NCBI RefSeq assembly: GCF_003611275.1
Contig: NZ_CP020694.1
Location: 2,480,001-2,544,000, forward strand
DNA: 64,000 nucleotides
From: Sulfitobacter sp. D7
GTDB lineage: Bacteria; Pseudomonadota; Alphaproteobacteria; Rhodobacterales; Rhodobacteraceae
Direction of reading: 5' to 3'
A program made the position numbers and the translations under genes. The notes beneath the pieces were generated by a model. It worked only from the letters and a program-made list of their open reading frames with translations, had not been told where the DNA came from and did not search any database. Below are positions 7,981 to 17,931 of the stretch, in pieces (positions within the stretch are counted from its first letter, which is position 1; every line of letters begins with the position of its first letter).

Positions 7981-10900
7981 TCCGCCGCCGTGGCCTGAGG
8001 CTGATCAGCGGGCTGGTCGTGGCTGGCGTCTATTGGCAGGGCCGCCGCGATCACCTCGGCCAGCTCTTGCGCCAAGACAGTCACATTGGGCGCCAGCACC
8101 ATGCTCACATGGTCGCCCGGCACTTCGATCACCTGCAAGCGCGGCGCATATTGCCGCCACTGGTTGTCCTCATAGACATATTCTTTTTCCGCGGTGACAT
8201 ATTGCCCGGCAGAAACAGCCCAATGCCGATCCAGCGGTGGTCGGAAGAGTGTCATCGGCCCGTCCCACTGGGGCGTTTCATAGCGCTCCATCGCGCGCAG
8301 GAAGGCCGCCTGAATGCGCAGACTGTTGAAGGAAGCCCCCCCCTCACCATCGCCGACCGCCTCCTGAGGCCCCCGGCGGCGCGCGCGCTCCCACGCCCAG
8401 CGGTTGCGCGCCCATTCAAGCAGATAGGCCGGACCCTTACGCCGCAGCTCTGCCAATTTGATATGCGCCTTGTCGATCTTGCTGAGCGTCGGGCGGACGG
8501 GCAGCGGCGTGTCGAGCATCGCTAGAACGGCCACCTCTTGCCCTGCCGCCTGCAACTGCTGCGCCATCTCATAGGCCGTGATCCCGCCGCCGGAGTATCC
8601 GGCCAACAGATAGGGCCCTTGGGGCTGCAGCGCACGGATCTCTGCGATGTAGTCAGCCGCAGCGGCCTGCACCTCTTCGTGGGGGGCAGCGTCGCCGATC
8701 AACCCACGGGCCTGCACACCATAGACCGCGCGTTCGCCGCTAAAGGGCAAGGCAAGGTGGCGCAGGTTCAGCACATTGCCGAACATCCCCGCCACCACGA
8801 AAAGCGGCGTCGCATCCTGCGGCGATTGATTGAGCGGTACAAGGTGGTCAAAGCGCTGCTGCGGGGCCGCCGCTGCCGTATCAGCCACTTCCGTCTGCGC
8901 CAAATCTCCGCGCTCCGCCGCGATGAGCGCTGCGCATTTGGCGATCGTGGGAGCCTCGAACAGAACGGAGATCGGGAATTCCACCTTGAACTCGCGCTTG
9001 ACCGCCGCAAACAGGCGGACAGCGATCAGGGAATGCCCGCCGAGGTCAAAGAAACTATCCTCGACCCCCACCGGGCTAACGCCCAAAAGGTTCGACCAAA
9101 TCTCGGCCAGCTTTTCTTCGATCCCGTTGCGGGGGGCGACGAAAGAACCGTCCAGATCGGGCCGCTCAAAGCTTTGCCCTTGGGCGGAGGCATCGGTCAG
9201 CGGCGCGTCGGCTTGGGCAATCAATGTCTGCAAGGGCAGTGAGGACACCATGACCTGTGGCGCATCCAGCGCCAGCGCACGGCGCAGGGCCTCTGGCCCT
9301 TCCTGCGCGCGGATACCTTGGCGCACCAGACGGGCCAAACGCTCTTCGGCGGGGCTGAGGCTGTCGGCGCTTTGGGCATCCTCAAAGACCACTTCGCGGG
9401 CGTCGGGCGGCGGCACTTCGGCAAAGGGCCCTTCGAGCCGTTTCATCGCGAAATCGCGCACATCGACAAGGACCGCTCCCTGCGCATCGGTGATCGTCAC
9501 ATTGAACCGGGCCAAGCCCTCCGCCGCCGATCCTTCGGCAAGCCGGACGTGCGAGCGGACCTCGGCAGGCAGCGCCGCGTGAAGCGTGATCTCACCATAA
9601 GACAGCGGCACCCAAAGGTGACGCGCGGCATAGCCGGGGATCAGCGCCATGGCCCAACCGGTGGCGATGTCCATCAGACCGGGGTGCAGCACATAGCCAT
9701 CGGCCAGATCACCCTGCGCGGCCTCGGGCAGCCGTAGCGCGGCGAGCCCCTCTCCCTGTCCCATGGCGGTGCGTTGCAGCACATGCCAGCGCGGGCCGAA
9801 TTTCAGATGCGCCTCTTGAACGGCGGGCAGACGGCCCCCGGGCGCGGCTTCGGCCACGTCCTCGCAACGGGCCGCGAGGGCAGCAAGATCGAGAGGGGTG
9901 GCTGTGCGCCCCGTGGGGGTCAAACGCGCTTGAACATGCAACTGCCACGCGGGCCTGCCATTGACCACACAGGCGCTGCGCAACTCGGCGGCGAAACCTG
10001 CGCCCTCGGGGGTCAGGGTGATCTTGATCTTGCGCCGCGCCCCATCGGCCAGCGGCAGGGGACGCAGAAAATAGAGGTCTTGCAGCGTGAACCCCTGCAG
10101 CCCTTGAGCCTGCGCGGCCTCGGCCAAAAGCTCAATATAGCCTGTCCCCGGCATGATGGCGCGGCCATCCAAGGTGCGGTGCTGGTCGAGCAGCCAATGT
10201 GAGGTGGCGATCTCGGTGGTGAATTCCGGTACGCCGCTGTCGCCTGACCCTGCGGTTTCAAGCAGCGCCGCATTGATCACGCGGGCAGGCAGCGCCACGG
10301 CACCGCCCCCCGCAAGCGTGTCAGCGGCCATGCCCACATCGGCCCAAACGCCCCAGTTCACCGCGACCACGCGGGTCTTCGCGCCGCGCCGCGATTGCGC
10401 AAAGGCATTGAGCCAGGCGTTCGCCGCCACATAGTCCACCTGCCCCGCCGCGCGACTGGCGGTAGAGGTCGAGGAAAAGAGCACCATCAGGTCAAGCGCG
10501 CCATCGGGCAACAGTTGGTCCAAGACCCGCAGCCCCTGCACCTTGGGGGCCAGCACCGCGTCAATGCCCGCGTCGGATTTGGCCAAGAGCGGCGCATCGT
10601 CCAGCACCCCGGCGGCATGGATCACCCCTGTCAGCCCCCCATGGCGGGCGGTCAGATCGTCGATCACCCGGCGCATCTGCGCAAGGTTGGTGACATCCGC
10701 GCGGGCAACTTCGACCGCCCCGCCCGACTGCGCCGCCTGCGCTTCAAGTCGCAGAACGGCACGCAAGCGGCGGGCCGTGGCGTCGGCGGGGCCGTGACTG
10801 GCAAGGTAGCTGTCCCATTCGTGGCGCATCGGAAGCGCAGCGCGGCTCAGCAGGATGACACGGGTGCCCGGCGTCTCAAGAATGTCTGCCGCAAGGGTCA

Positions 10901-13900
10901 GCCCGATGCCCCCGAAACCGCCGGTGATGAGGTAATGTCCCTCCGGCTTCCACCCCGGCAAATCGCTTGGCGGTAGGCTGGCTGCGCGGTAGCCCAATTC
11001 ATAGCGGCGGCCAGCACGATGGGCGACCTGAAGGTTGGCCGGGCTGGCCAAAAGCTCTTCGATCAGGTCACCGGGATCAATCACCGGCGCGGGGTCGACT
11101 GGCTTCGCGAACCATCTTGCCGGTGCCACGGGTGCTGCGACGGGCAGGTCAATCTGGCTCGCCGTCAGCCCCGGCACCTCTCGTGCCATGACGCCGACGG
11201 GGCCAGAGATCAGCGCCTTTTCGGGATAGGCCAGCCCCTCTTCCGCGATCTGCGCCCCACCGGTGGTGAAGACGTCAAGGTGCAGCGGCGCGTCAATCTC
11301 GGCCTCGGCCAAGGACTGCGCGAGCCACGTCAGGCTCCAGAACCCCTGTTCAATATTGCGGTCAAACCTGCTGGAACCGGGGCGCGGGGCGACCTGATCA
11401 TCGGTCAGCCAGAAATGCGCGATCCGGTCGGGCATTTGCCTTTCGGCCTGAAGCGTCGCGATCAACTGGTCATAGCCCGACCGTCCCTGTTCTGGGGCCA
11501 GCGTGAAATGATCTGTGGTGACGCGGGCAAAGGCATCCCCCGCCGTGACCTGCACCACGCGATACCCTTTGGCACGCAACCGCGCGGCGGCCTCGGCCCC
11601 CGGCCCCGCCGTATCGGCGAAGATAAGCCAGTTCACCGGGCCGGAGAGCGCCATATCCCCTTCGGCGTAGCGCGGTTGCCAATGCGGCAGCGCGCCCCAA
11701 TCGCTGATGTCATCCAGCCGTTGCAGCGGTTGCTCTGCGGGGCGGGTCGCGGCCTCTCCCGGTTCGATGAAATAACGCGCACGTTGGAATTGATAGGTCG
11801 GCAGCACCACGCGGTTGCGCCGTGCCTCGCCCCAGATCTGCGCCCAGTCAGCTTCGACCCCCGAGGCCCAAAGCCGCCCGATCACGCTGAGGAAATAGAC
11901 ATCATCCGCAATTTCTTGCTCGGGGTGGCGCAACGAAGACATCACCTGCCCCGGTGCCACATCCGCGTTCATCTGCGCCAAGGCGGAAAGCGCCTTGCCC
12001 GGTCCGACCTCTAGGAAGACCCGCCGCGCGTCAGCGCTCAACGTGCTGATACAATCGGCGAAATTCACCGTGTTGCGCAGCTGTTCGACCCAATAGTCGG
12101 GGTCCGCCGCCATCTGCGCCGTGATCATCTTGCCTGTTCGGTTGGACAAAAAGGGCATCTGCGGCGCGCGCAGGTCAAGCGTGGCAAGGAAAGCGCGGTA
12201 TCGGTCAAGGATCGGGTCCAGCATCCGCGAGTGGGCGGCGATGTCGATGGCGATGCGCTGGTGGTCGAGAACGGCTGCATCCAACCGTGCTTGCAGCGCC
12301 TTTAGCGCGTCGTCCGGGCCAGAGACCGCGATCAGTTCCGGGCCGTTGACGCTGGCGATATCAAGCCCTTCGCCCAGAAGTGGCGTGATCTGATCCAGCG
12401 GAGCGGAGATGCTGATCATCCCGCCTGCTGGCACCTCATCAAAGAGCCGCCCGCGCAGCAGGACAAGGTCGATGCATTCCTCAAAGCGCATCACCCCGGC
12501 AAGGCAGGCGGCGACATTTTCGCCCATGGAATGCCCCACCATCGCCGCGGGTTTCACCCCCCAAGAGAGCCAAAGCTGCGCCAGCGCGTATTCGACGATC
12601 ATGATCAGCGGCAATTGCACCGAAGGCCGTTTCAGCTTGGCTTCTGCCGCCGCGCGGTCTTCGGGTTCCGGCAGCCAGATCGCGCGGATGTCATACTCAA
12701 GCTGCGGCGCGAGATGGTCGAGCCCCCGGTCCATCCATTCGGCAAAGACCGGCTCGGTTTCATAAAGGTCGCGGGCCATATCGGCATATTGCGCGCCGCC
12801 GCCGGGGAACATGAAAACGACCTCAGCCTCGGGGCCAAGGTGGTCATGGGTAAAGACACGGCGGCTGTCGCCGCCTTCCAAAAGGGCTGCGGCTTCTTCA
12901 TGGGTTTCGGCGACCAAGATGCGGCGTTTGTCGAAACCCCGACGGCCCTCTTTCAGGGTGAAGGAGACATCGGCTAAGGGCTGTTCGGGATGCGCGCGCA
13001 AATGCGCCGCGAGGGCGGCGCTGTTGGCGTCCAACGCCGCTTTGTTCCGGCCCGAGAGGCAGAGCACATGGAACGGGAAATCGCTTTCTTCCGACGCCGC
13101 GCGGGCGGGCGCCTCTTCCAAGATCATATGCGCGTTGGTCCCGCCAACGCCAAGCGCATTGACCGCGGCACGCCGGGGTGCGGCTTGGGCGGGCCAGTCA
13201 TAAAGCCGGTCGTTCACGCGGAAAGGCGAGCCTTCGAAGGGGATCGCCGGGTTCGGCGCTTCATAGCCCAGCGAGGGGGGGATTTGCTGGTGGTGCAACG
13301 CCAGCGCCGCCTTGGCCAGCCCCGCCACACCCGCCGCAGTGTCGAGATGGCCGATGTTGGTTTTGACCGACCCGATGCGGCAGAAATCTTCGGCCTGCGT
13401 CTCGGCCCGGTAGGCTTGGGTCAGGGCGGCGACCTCAATCGGATCGCCTAGATAGGTGCCGGTGCCGTGGCATTCGACCATGCCGATGCTCTGCGCCGCC
13501 ACGCCTGCATTGTCGAGCGCGCGGGCAATGGCCGCCGTCTGCCCATCAACCGAAGGGGCCAGATAGCCCGCCTTGGCCGCGCCGTCGTTGTTGACCGCCG
13601 AGCCTTTGATGACCGCCCAAATAGGATCGCCATCCGCAATGGCATCTTCCAACCGCCGCAGCGCCACCGCCCCCGCGCCAGAGCCAAAGACGGTGCCCTG
13701 TGCGCGGTGGTCGAAAGCGTGGCATTCGCCGTCGGGAGAGAGGATTTCATTCTCTTTAAATTCATAGCCCCGGCCCTGAGGCAGCTCGATCGTCACCCCA
13801 CCCGCCAGTGCCATGTTGATCTCACCCGCGCGCAGCGCCTGCGCCGCATAGTGGATCGCCACCAGCGAGGTCGAACAGGCGGTTTGCAGGTTGATCGACG

Positions 13901-14426
13901 GGCCTTTGAGGTCAAACACATGGCTGACCCGGGTCGAGAGGAAATCTTTGTCATTGCCGGTATGCCGCAGCAGAAACATGCCCACGTCATCAACCAGATC
14001 GGGGTTCGAGCAGATGTTGAAATAGAAATAGCTGCCCATGCCACAGCCCGCATAGACACCGACGGGGCCGGAAAGGCTTTCGGGCATATGCCCCGCCTGC
14101 TCCATCGCCTCCCAAGCGACCTCAAGAAATTTGCGGTGCTGCGGGTCGAGGATGGCGGCGTCTTTTGGGGAAAAGCCGAAGAACTCGGCGTCGAACATGT
14201 CGAAACCGGGCATCTCGGCGGTGACGGGCACGTAGTTTGGCCGGGCCATACGTTCGGCGCTCTCTCCGGCGGCGCGCAGCTCGGCCGCGTCGCGCCGCTT
14301 GAGCGCGCTCACGCCATCGCGCAGGTTCGCCCAATAGGCGTCGACTCCTTCGGCCCCCGGCACGTTCACCGATATGCCGACAATCGCGATATCATCGCGT
14401 GCAAGAGTTTTGTCTGTGCTATTCAT
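7977..14426 (-). CDS. Type I polyketide synthase, KS-AT-KR-DH-ACP-TE
   Basis: 2149 aa from the ATG at 14426; the reading frame is open further upstream, but only to a TTG. Ketosynthase about 10-430 (QTACSTSL, Cys near 180; ECHGTGT; KTNIGHLDTAAG). Acyltransferase about 510-830 (GHSMGEN, Ser near 632; IDIAAHSR), probably malonyl-type. Ketoreductase about 960-1380 (YLITGGFGGIG near 1165; VDYVAANAWLNAF, Tyr near 1331). Dehydratase about 1395-1680 (HRTLDGRAIMPGTGY). Carrier domain with Ser in DLGGHSLIAV near 1797. Thioesterase from about 1870 (AGYSGGG, Ser near 1945). KR before DH is the reverse of the common order. First of the five genes joined by ATGA or near-zero spacing; the trailing TE implies release from this protein. 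Confidence 0.95.
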   Translation of the reverse strand: MNSTDKTLARDDIAIVGISVNVPGAEGVDAYWANLRDGVSALKRRDAAELRAAGESAERMARPNYVPVTAEMPGFDMFDAEFFGFSPKDAAILDPQHRKFLEVAWEAMEQAGHMPESLSGPVGVYAGCGMGSYFYFNICSNPDLVDDVGMFLLRHTGNDKDFLSTRVSHVFDLKGPSINLQTACSTSLVAIHYAAQALRAGEINMALAGGVTIELPQGRGYEFKENEILSPDGECHAFDHRAQGTVFGSGAGAVALRRLEDAIADGDPIWAVIKGSAVNNDGAAKAGYLAPSVDGQTAAIARALDNAGVAAQSIGMVECHGTGTYLGDPIEVAALTQAYRAETQAEDFCRIGSVKTNIGHLDTAAGVAGLAKAALALHHQQIPPSLGYEAPNPAIPFEGSPFRVNDRLYDWPAQAAPRRAAVNALGVGGTNAHMILEEAPARAASEESDFPFHVLCLSGRNKAALDANSAALAAHLRAHPEQPLADVSFTLKEGRRGFDKRRILVAETHEEAAALLEGGDSRRVFTHDHLGPEAEVVFMFPGGGAQYADMARDLYETEPVFAEWMDRGLDHLAPQLEYDIRAIWLPEPEDRAAAEAKLKRPSVQLPLIMIVEYALAQLWLSWGVKPAAMVGHSMGENVAACLAGVMRFEECIDLVLLRGRLFDEVPAGGMISISAPLDQITPLLGEGLDIASVNGPELIAVSGPDDALKALQARLDAAVLDHQRIAIDIAAHSRMLDPILDRYRAFLATLDLRAPQMPFLSNRTGKMITAQMAADPDYWVEQLRNTVNFADCISTLSADARRVFLEVGPGKALSALAQMNADVAPGQVMSSLRHPEQEIADDVYFLSVIGRLWASGVEADWAQIWGEARRNRVVLPTYQFQRARYFIEPGEAATRPAEQPLQRLDDISDWGALPHWQPRYAEGDMALSGPVNWLIFADTAGPGAEAAARLRAKGYRVVQVTAGDAFARVTTDHFTLAPEQGRSGYDQLIATLQAERQMPDRIAHFWLTDDQVAPRPGSSRFDRNIEQGFWSLTWLAQSLAEAEIDAPLHLDVFTTGGAQIAEEGLAYPEKALISGPVGVMAREVPGLTASQIDLPVAAPVAPARWFAKPVDPAPVIDPGDLIEELLASPANLQVAHRAGRRYELGYRAASLPPSDLPGWKPEGHYLITGGFGGIGLTLAADILETPGTRVILLSRAALPMRHEWDSYLASHGPADATARRLRAVLRLEAQAAQSGGAVEVARADVTNLAQMRRVIDDLTARHGGLTGVIHAAGVLDDAPLLAKSDAGIDAVLAPKVQGLRVLDQLLPDGALDLMVLFSSTSTASRAAGQVDYVAANAWLNAFAQSRRGAKTRVVAVNWGVWADVGMAADTLAGGGAVALPARVINAALLETAGSGDSGVPEFTTEIATSHWLLDQHRTLDGRAIMPGTGYIELLAEAAQAQGLQGFTLQDLYFLRPLPLADGARRKIKITLTPEGAGFAAELRSACVVNGRPAWQLHVQARLTPTGRTATPLDLAALAARCEDVAEAAPGGRLPAVQEAHLKFGPRWHVLQRTAMGQGEGLAALRLPEAAQGDLADGYVLHPGLMDIATGWAMALIPGYAARHLWVPLSYGEITLHAALPAEVRSHVRLAEGSAAEGLARFNVTITDAQGAVLVDVRDFAMKRLEGPFAEVPPPDAREVVFEDAQSADSLSPAEERLARLVRQGIRAQEGPEALRRALALDAPQVMVSSLPLQTLIAQADAPLTDASAQGQSFERPDLDGSFVAPRNGIEEKLAEIWSNLLGVSPVGVEDSFFDLGGHSLIAVRLFAAVKREFKVEFPISVLFEAPTIAKCAALIAAERGDLAQTEVADTAAAAPQQRFDHLVPLNQSPQDATPLFVVAGMFGNVLNLRHLALPFSGERAVYGVQARGLIGDAAPHEEVQAAAADYIAEIRALQPQGPYLLAGYSGGGITAYEMAQQLQAAGQEVAVLAMLDTPLPVRPTLSKIDKAHIKLAELRRKGPAYLLEWARNRWAWERARRRGPQEAVGDGEGGASFNSLRIQAAFLRAMERYETPQWDGPMTLFRPPLDRHWAVSAGQYVTAEKEYVYEDNQWRQYAPRLQVIEVPGDHVSMVLAPNVTVLAQELAEVIAAALPIDASHDQPADQPQATAAE

Positions 14427-14595
14427 TGCGACACATGTCCCATCGCCCGTTCGACTACAGTGATGAGCCTTCAAGGTTCAATTTAAGCTTCGGGTGCAGC
14501 ATACAACAGGCAAATCTGTCAAAAATGAGCCAAGAGCGTGCCCTTGGGTCTATTCTGGACAAAATCGCTTCACGGAACGGTGAGCAGATGCCAGT

Positions 14596-16038
14596 TCAGA
14601 AAACCGTCCGCTTTGCCTGCAGCGCAGGATTTGCGCTGGCATCAAGTGCGGTCTGCCCCCTGCGCGCCGCCGCCAGACCCTCGGCATGACCGAGGATCGC
14701 CCCGGCCGTAAGCCAAGTAAGCGGCGTCAGCGTGGCATTAAGCAACATGTCCATCATGGTAATGCCAAGGATCAAAAGCAGCGGCGCGACCCAAGGGGAT
14801 AGGCCCGCATCCCCCTGCCGGTAGAGGTGTAGCCCCATAAGAAAGATCGGCAGCGCCAAAAGACCCATCTCGCAAAGATACCCGACCCAGCCGAAGGTGC
14901 CGAAAACGATGATCCAACGTCCGTCCGGGACGGAAAGGATATTGCCGTTGGTCGCATCCCGGATCAGGTTGCGCCCCCATCCGCCCCAGCCGAACCATGG
15001 TTTTTCGGCGGCTCTTGCCAGCAGCCGTTCTTCGTTCATGAAACGATAGCCAAGCGATTGCGCCCGGTCCGCGCTGATCGCCTCGGCCTGCGCGAGGATG
15101 GCATCAAGCGGGATCAACCCCGCGTTGCGCAGCATCGGATAGATCACCGCCACCGCCGCAAAGACCACCGCCAGACGGATCTGCCAGCGCGCCGGGACCA
15201 GCAGCACCATCGGCACCAAAAGCAGCGCATAGGCGATGGAGGCAAGGCTTTTGCACAGCAGCAGGACCACGCCCAAAAAGGCCGCCAACAGCAGCATTTT
15301 CCAACGGTCGATCACCGGGGTCTGCCGCGCCAGCGCAACCGCCGACAACAGCGCGATACACATGAAAATCGCCAGCCACAGCGCGTGCGGCAGAAACACG
15401 ATGGGCCGGAAGCCACCATTGCGCATCATCTGCTCAAAGGAGTGCTGAAAGAATCCGTAGATCCAGGTGTTTAGCTGCGGAGAGAAACGAATTTCGAAGA
15501 GCGAGGGCACGGAATAGATAAGCCCGCCGATCATGAAGGCCAGCAAAAGCTCGCGCAGGCCCTCTTCGTCCGCAAGGAACTGCCGCGCCAACAAGAAGGG
15601 CACCAGCATCAGCATCTGGCCGATCAAGACCGACCCGATGTCGCGGATCGACAGCCCCGGCAGGGCGTCCACGGGAAAGAGGATCGGCTCGAACCCTCGG
15701 ATTGCCTGAAACAGGATCGGATCGCCATTGGTCAGCACCGTGGGCACAGCGGAAAAGACCAGCCCCACCACCAAGAACCCCGCCAAACGAGAGGCGGGCC
15801 AAAGCTGCAGTTTCTCTTGCGTGCCCAGCCAGATGATCAACAAAACGCTCAGGTTCGGGATCGACACTTTGTCGAGGCCCGGCACCAGCGGCAGGTTAAA
15901 TTCGGCCAGCGGCGGCAGGAAAAGATAGCCCCCCAAGATCGACCAGATCAGCGCCCGCTGCAGCGGCAGGTTGCGAAACAGCCCCAGACAGACGAAGGGC
16001 CAGATCAGCAGCATCAGATAGGCGACGGGATTTGGCAT
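14596..16038 (-). CDS. O-antigen ligase/polymerase-like membrane protein
   Basis: 480 aa starting at the ATG at 16038, which has AAGGA five bases upstream; an earlier ATG at 16098 has no such site. About ten hydrophobic membrane segments alternate with short loops, and a larger polar stretch near residues 330-390 contains ERLLARAAEKPWFGWGGWGRN, as in the periplasmic loop of O-antigen ligase/Wzy-like (O-Ag_lig) proteins. It lies 169 bp upstream of the PKS on the same strand and is divergent from the WecG-like gene. Inference: it polymerises or ligates lipid-linked glycan made by the neighbouring glycosyltransferases. The family is sequence-variable, so ligase versus polymerase cannot be decided here. 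Confidence 0.8.
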   Translation of the reverse strand: MPNPVAYLMLLIWPFVCLGLFRNLPLQRALIWSILGGYLFLPPLAEFNLPLVPGLDKVSIPNLSVLLIIWLGTQEKLQLWPASRLAGFLVVGLVFSAVPTVLTNGDPILFQAIRGFEPILFPVDALPGLSIRDIGSVLIGQMLMLVPFLLARQFLADEEGLRELLLAFMIGGLIYSVPSLFEIRFSPQLNTWIYGFFQHSFEQMMRNGGFRPIVFLPHALWLAIFMCIALLSAVALARQTPVIDRWKMLLLAAFLGVVLLLCKSLASIAYALLLVPMVLLVPARWQIRLAVVFAAVAVIYPMLRNAGLIPLDAILAQAEAISADRAQSLGYRFMNEERLLARAAEKPWFGWGGWGRNLIRDATNGNILSVPDGRWIIVFGTFGWVGYLCEMGLLALPIFLMGLHLYRQGDAGLSPWVAPLLLILGITMMDMLLNATLTPLTWLTAGAILGHAEGLAAARRGQTALDASANPALQAKRTVF

Positions 16039-16248
16039 GATGTCCTTCACGAAAGCCGGACGAATGCGCGGCAGGATGGGGCGGGGCGAAAATACCATCT
16101 GGCCCCAGCCCTGTCATCCCGCTAGTTTTGCGGCAGGTTCAATCTGGCACGGGCGTGGTTGATAGATGGCATGTGAAATCAATTACATAAAGCGTGCGCC
16201 TTCCCCCCTTGCGCCTGCCTGTGGCAGCCCAGAGGCGGGGCGCGCGGT

Positions 16249-16995
16249 ATGAAGTATGGCAAGGGCGATGCCGCGGTGGTGGTTAATGTGGCGACAAGGG
16301 CCGCATTGTTTCAGGCCCTGCGCGCGCGCTTTGCCAAGGGCCAAGGATTCGCGCTTGCCACGCTCAACCTCGACCATCTGACCAAACTGCCCCGCAATGC
16401 GGGTTTTGCCGCTGCCTATCATGCGCAGGATCTGATCGTGGCCGATGGCCGCCCCGTTGTCTGGCTGTCGCAACTGGCCAAGCAGCCGGTTGCCTTGATG
16501 CCCGGCTCTGATCTGATCATCCCGCTTTGCGAATTGGCCGCCGAGCAATCGTTGCCCATCGCGTTCTTCGGCAGTGATGAGGAAGCCCTTCACGGGGCCG
16601 CAGCAGCCCTGCGGGCCCGTGTGCCGGGGCTGGAGATTTGCCACATCGCCGCCCCGCCGATGGGCTTTGACCCCGAAAGCGCCGAAGCGGATACCGCCCT
16701 GCGCAACATCGCCAACAGCGGGGCGCGTCTGTGTTTTCTGGCACTAGGTGCGCCCAAACAAGAGATGCTCGCCGCGCGCGGGCGTGAGGTTGCGCCGGGG
16801 GTGGGGTTCGCCTCTGTCGGGGCAGGATTGGATTTTTTGGCCGGGCGGCAGCGCCGTGCGCCGAAATGGATGCGGATGCTGGCTTTGGAATGGTTTTGGC
16901 GTGCCCTGCAGAGCCCGGCGCGGATGGTGCCGCGCTATGCGCGCTGTTTCGCGATCCTCCCGCGCCTGACGCTTGAGGCTTGGCGGACGCGCTAG
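16249..16995 (+). CDS. WecG/TagA/CpsF family glycosyltransferase (GT26)
   Basis: 248 aa. Blocks of the family are visible: TLNLDHL near the N-terminus, LIVADGRPVVWLS with the key Asp, PGSDLI, IAFFGSDEEAL, a helix with GFDPES, CFLALGAPKQE, and VGAGLDFLAGRQRRAPKWM. These enzymes add ManNAc(A) or related sugars to an undecaprenyl-pyrophosphate-linked acceptor at the inner face of the membrane. It is divergent from the O-antigen-ligase-like gene across a 210-bp gap that probably holds promoters for both. It faces the next glycosyltransferase gene end to end with a 3-bp spacer. Confidence 0.9.
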   Translation: MKYGKGDAAVVVNVATRAALFQALRARFAKGQGFALATLNLDHLTKLPRNAGFAAAYHAQDLIVADGRPVVWLSQLAKQPVALMPGSDLIIPLCELAAEQSLPIAFFGSDEEALHGAAAALRARVPGLEICHIAAPPMGFDPESAEADTALRNIANSGARLCFLALGAPKQEMLAARGREVAPGVGFASVGAGLDFLAGRQRRAPKWMRMLALEWFWRALQSPARMVPRYARCFAILPRLTLEAWRTR

Positions 16996-16998
16996 GCG

Positions 16999-17931
16999 TC
17001 AGCGGTATTCGATGATCCGCCCATCGCGGCGCATGTGATACTTCAGCACGCCCAAGGCTTCGGGGAATTTGCCCAGCAGGGTGAAAAAGCCCCAAGCCGC
17101 CCCCCCGCGCCAGATCAACCGCAAGAGTTGCAGTGGGTAGAGCAGCATCAGCCCGACTGCGGCCCACGGCGTCAACAGCGCCAGCAGCAAAATCACCGCA
17201 GGCAAAAGCGCGCCCCAAAGCACGGCGCGGCGCGTCTCGGCCACCCAATGGCGATCGGGACCAGCGCCATGCAGCGCCGCCCCTTCGGCAAAGGCGTGAC
17301 CAGCACGCAGGCTGCGCCGCCACCACTGGCTGAACCGGGTGATCTGCGCGTCATGCCATGTCATCTCGGCGTCGAGCCGCCATATCTGCCAACCCGCCCG
17401 GCGCAGCCGCTGGCACAGTTCTGGTTCTTCTCCGGCGATCATCTCTGCCCGGTAGCCACCCACGGCGCGGAGCGCCTCAAGCCGTATCAGCGCATCGCCA
17501 CCACAGGCGCGCGCCTCGCCCGGCGGCGTGTCCCATTCTGCGTCGATCAGACTGTTGTAAATCGAGGTTTGGGGATGTTCCTCGCGACGTCTGCCGCAGA
17601 CCACGGCGAGTTGAGGATGCGCGTTCAGATGGGCCTCAGCCGCCGCCAGCCAACCGTCCCGCAGGATGCAATCGCCATCAAGGAATTGCACCAGCGTAAT
17701 CCCTTCGCCCAATGCCGCCACGCCCGCATTGCGGGCCCGCGCGGCGGTGAAGGGCTGCTGCATGTCCAGTTCGACCACTTCCGCGCCCAGCCCCCGCGCC
17801 GCAGCGACGGACCCATCGGTTGAGCCGCTGTCGACATAGACAATCTGCGCCACCTGCCCCGCCAAAGCCTGCAAGGACCGCTCCAGCCGGGCGCCTTCAT
17901 TGCGTCCGATGACAACGGCGCCGATGCTCAT
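16999..17931 (-). CDS. Family 2 glycosyltransferase with C-terminal membrane segments
   Basis: 310 aa. The N-terminal GT-A domain shows AVVIGRNEG, IVYVDSGSTDGS, ARNAG, FLDGDC (the DxD), a GGDALIR block and EEPELCQRLRRAGW. Residues about 225-270 form two hydrophobic segments (VILLLALLTPWAAVGLMLL), so the protein is probably membrane-anchored. The start overlaps the stop of the upstream glycosyltransferase as ATGA. Likely role: cytoplasmic-face sugar transfer to a lipid acceptor in surface-glycan synthesis. Substrate not predictable. Confidence 0.88.
   Translation of the reverse strand: MSIGAVVIGRNEGARLERSLQALAGQVAQIVYVDSGSTDGSVAAARGLGAEVVELDMQQPFTAARARNAGVAALGEGITLVQFLDGDCILRDGWLAAAEAHLNAHPQLAVVCGRRREEHPQTSIYNSLIDAEWDTPPGEARACGGDALIRLEALRAVGGYRAEMIAGEEPELCQRLRRAGWQIWRLDAEMTWHDAQITRFSQWWRRSLRAGHAFAEGAALHGAGPDRHWVAETRRAVLWGALLPAVILLLALLTPWAAVGLMLLYPLQLLRLIWRGGAAWGFFTLLGKFPEALGVLKYHMRRDGRIIEYR

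Noticed and set aside
7965..13000. Several long plus-strand open frames across the PKS
   Set aside because: All lie opposite the continuous PKS reading frame and lack any recognisable motif.
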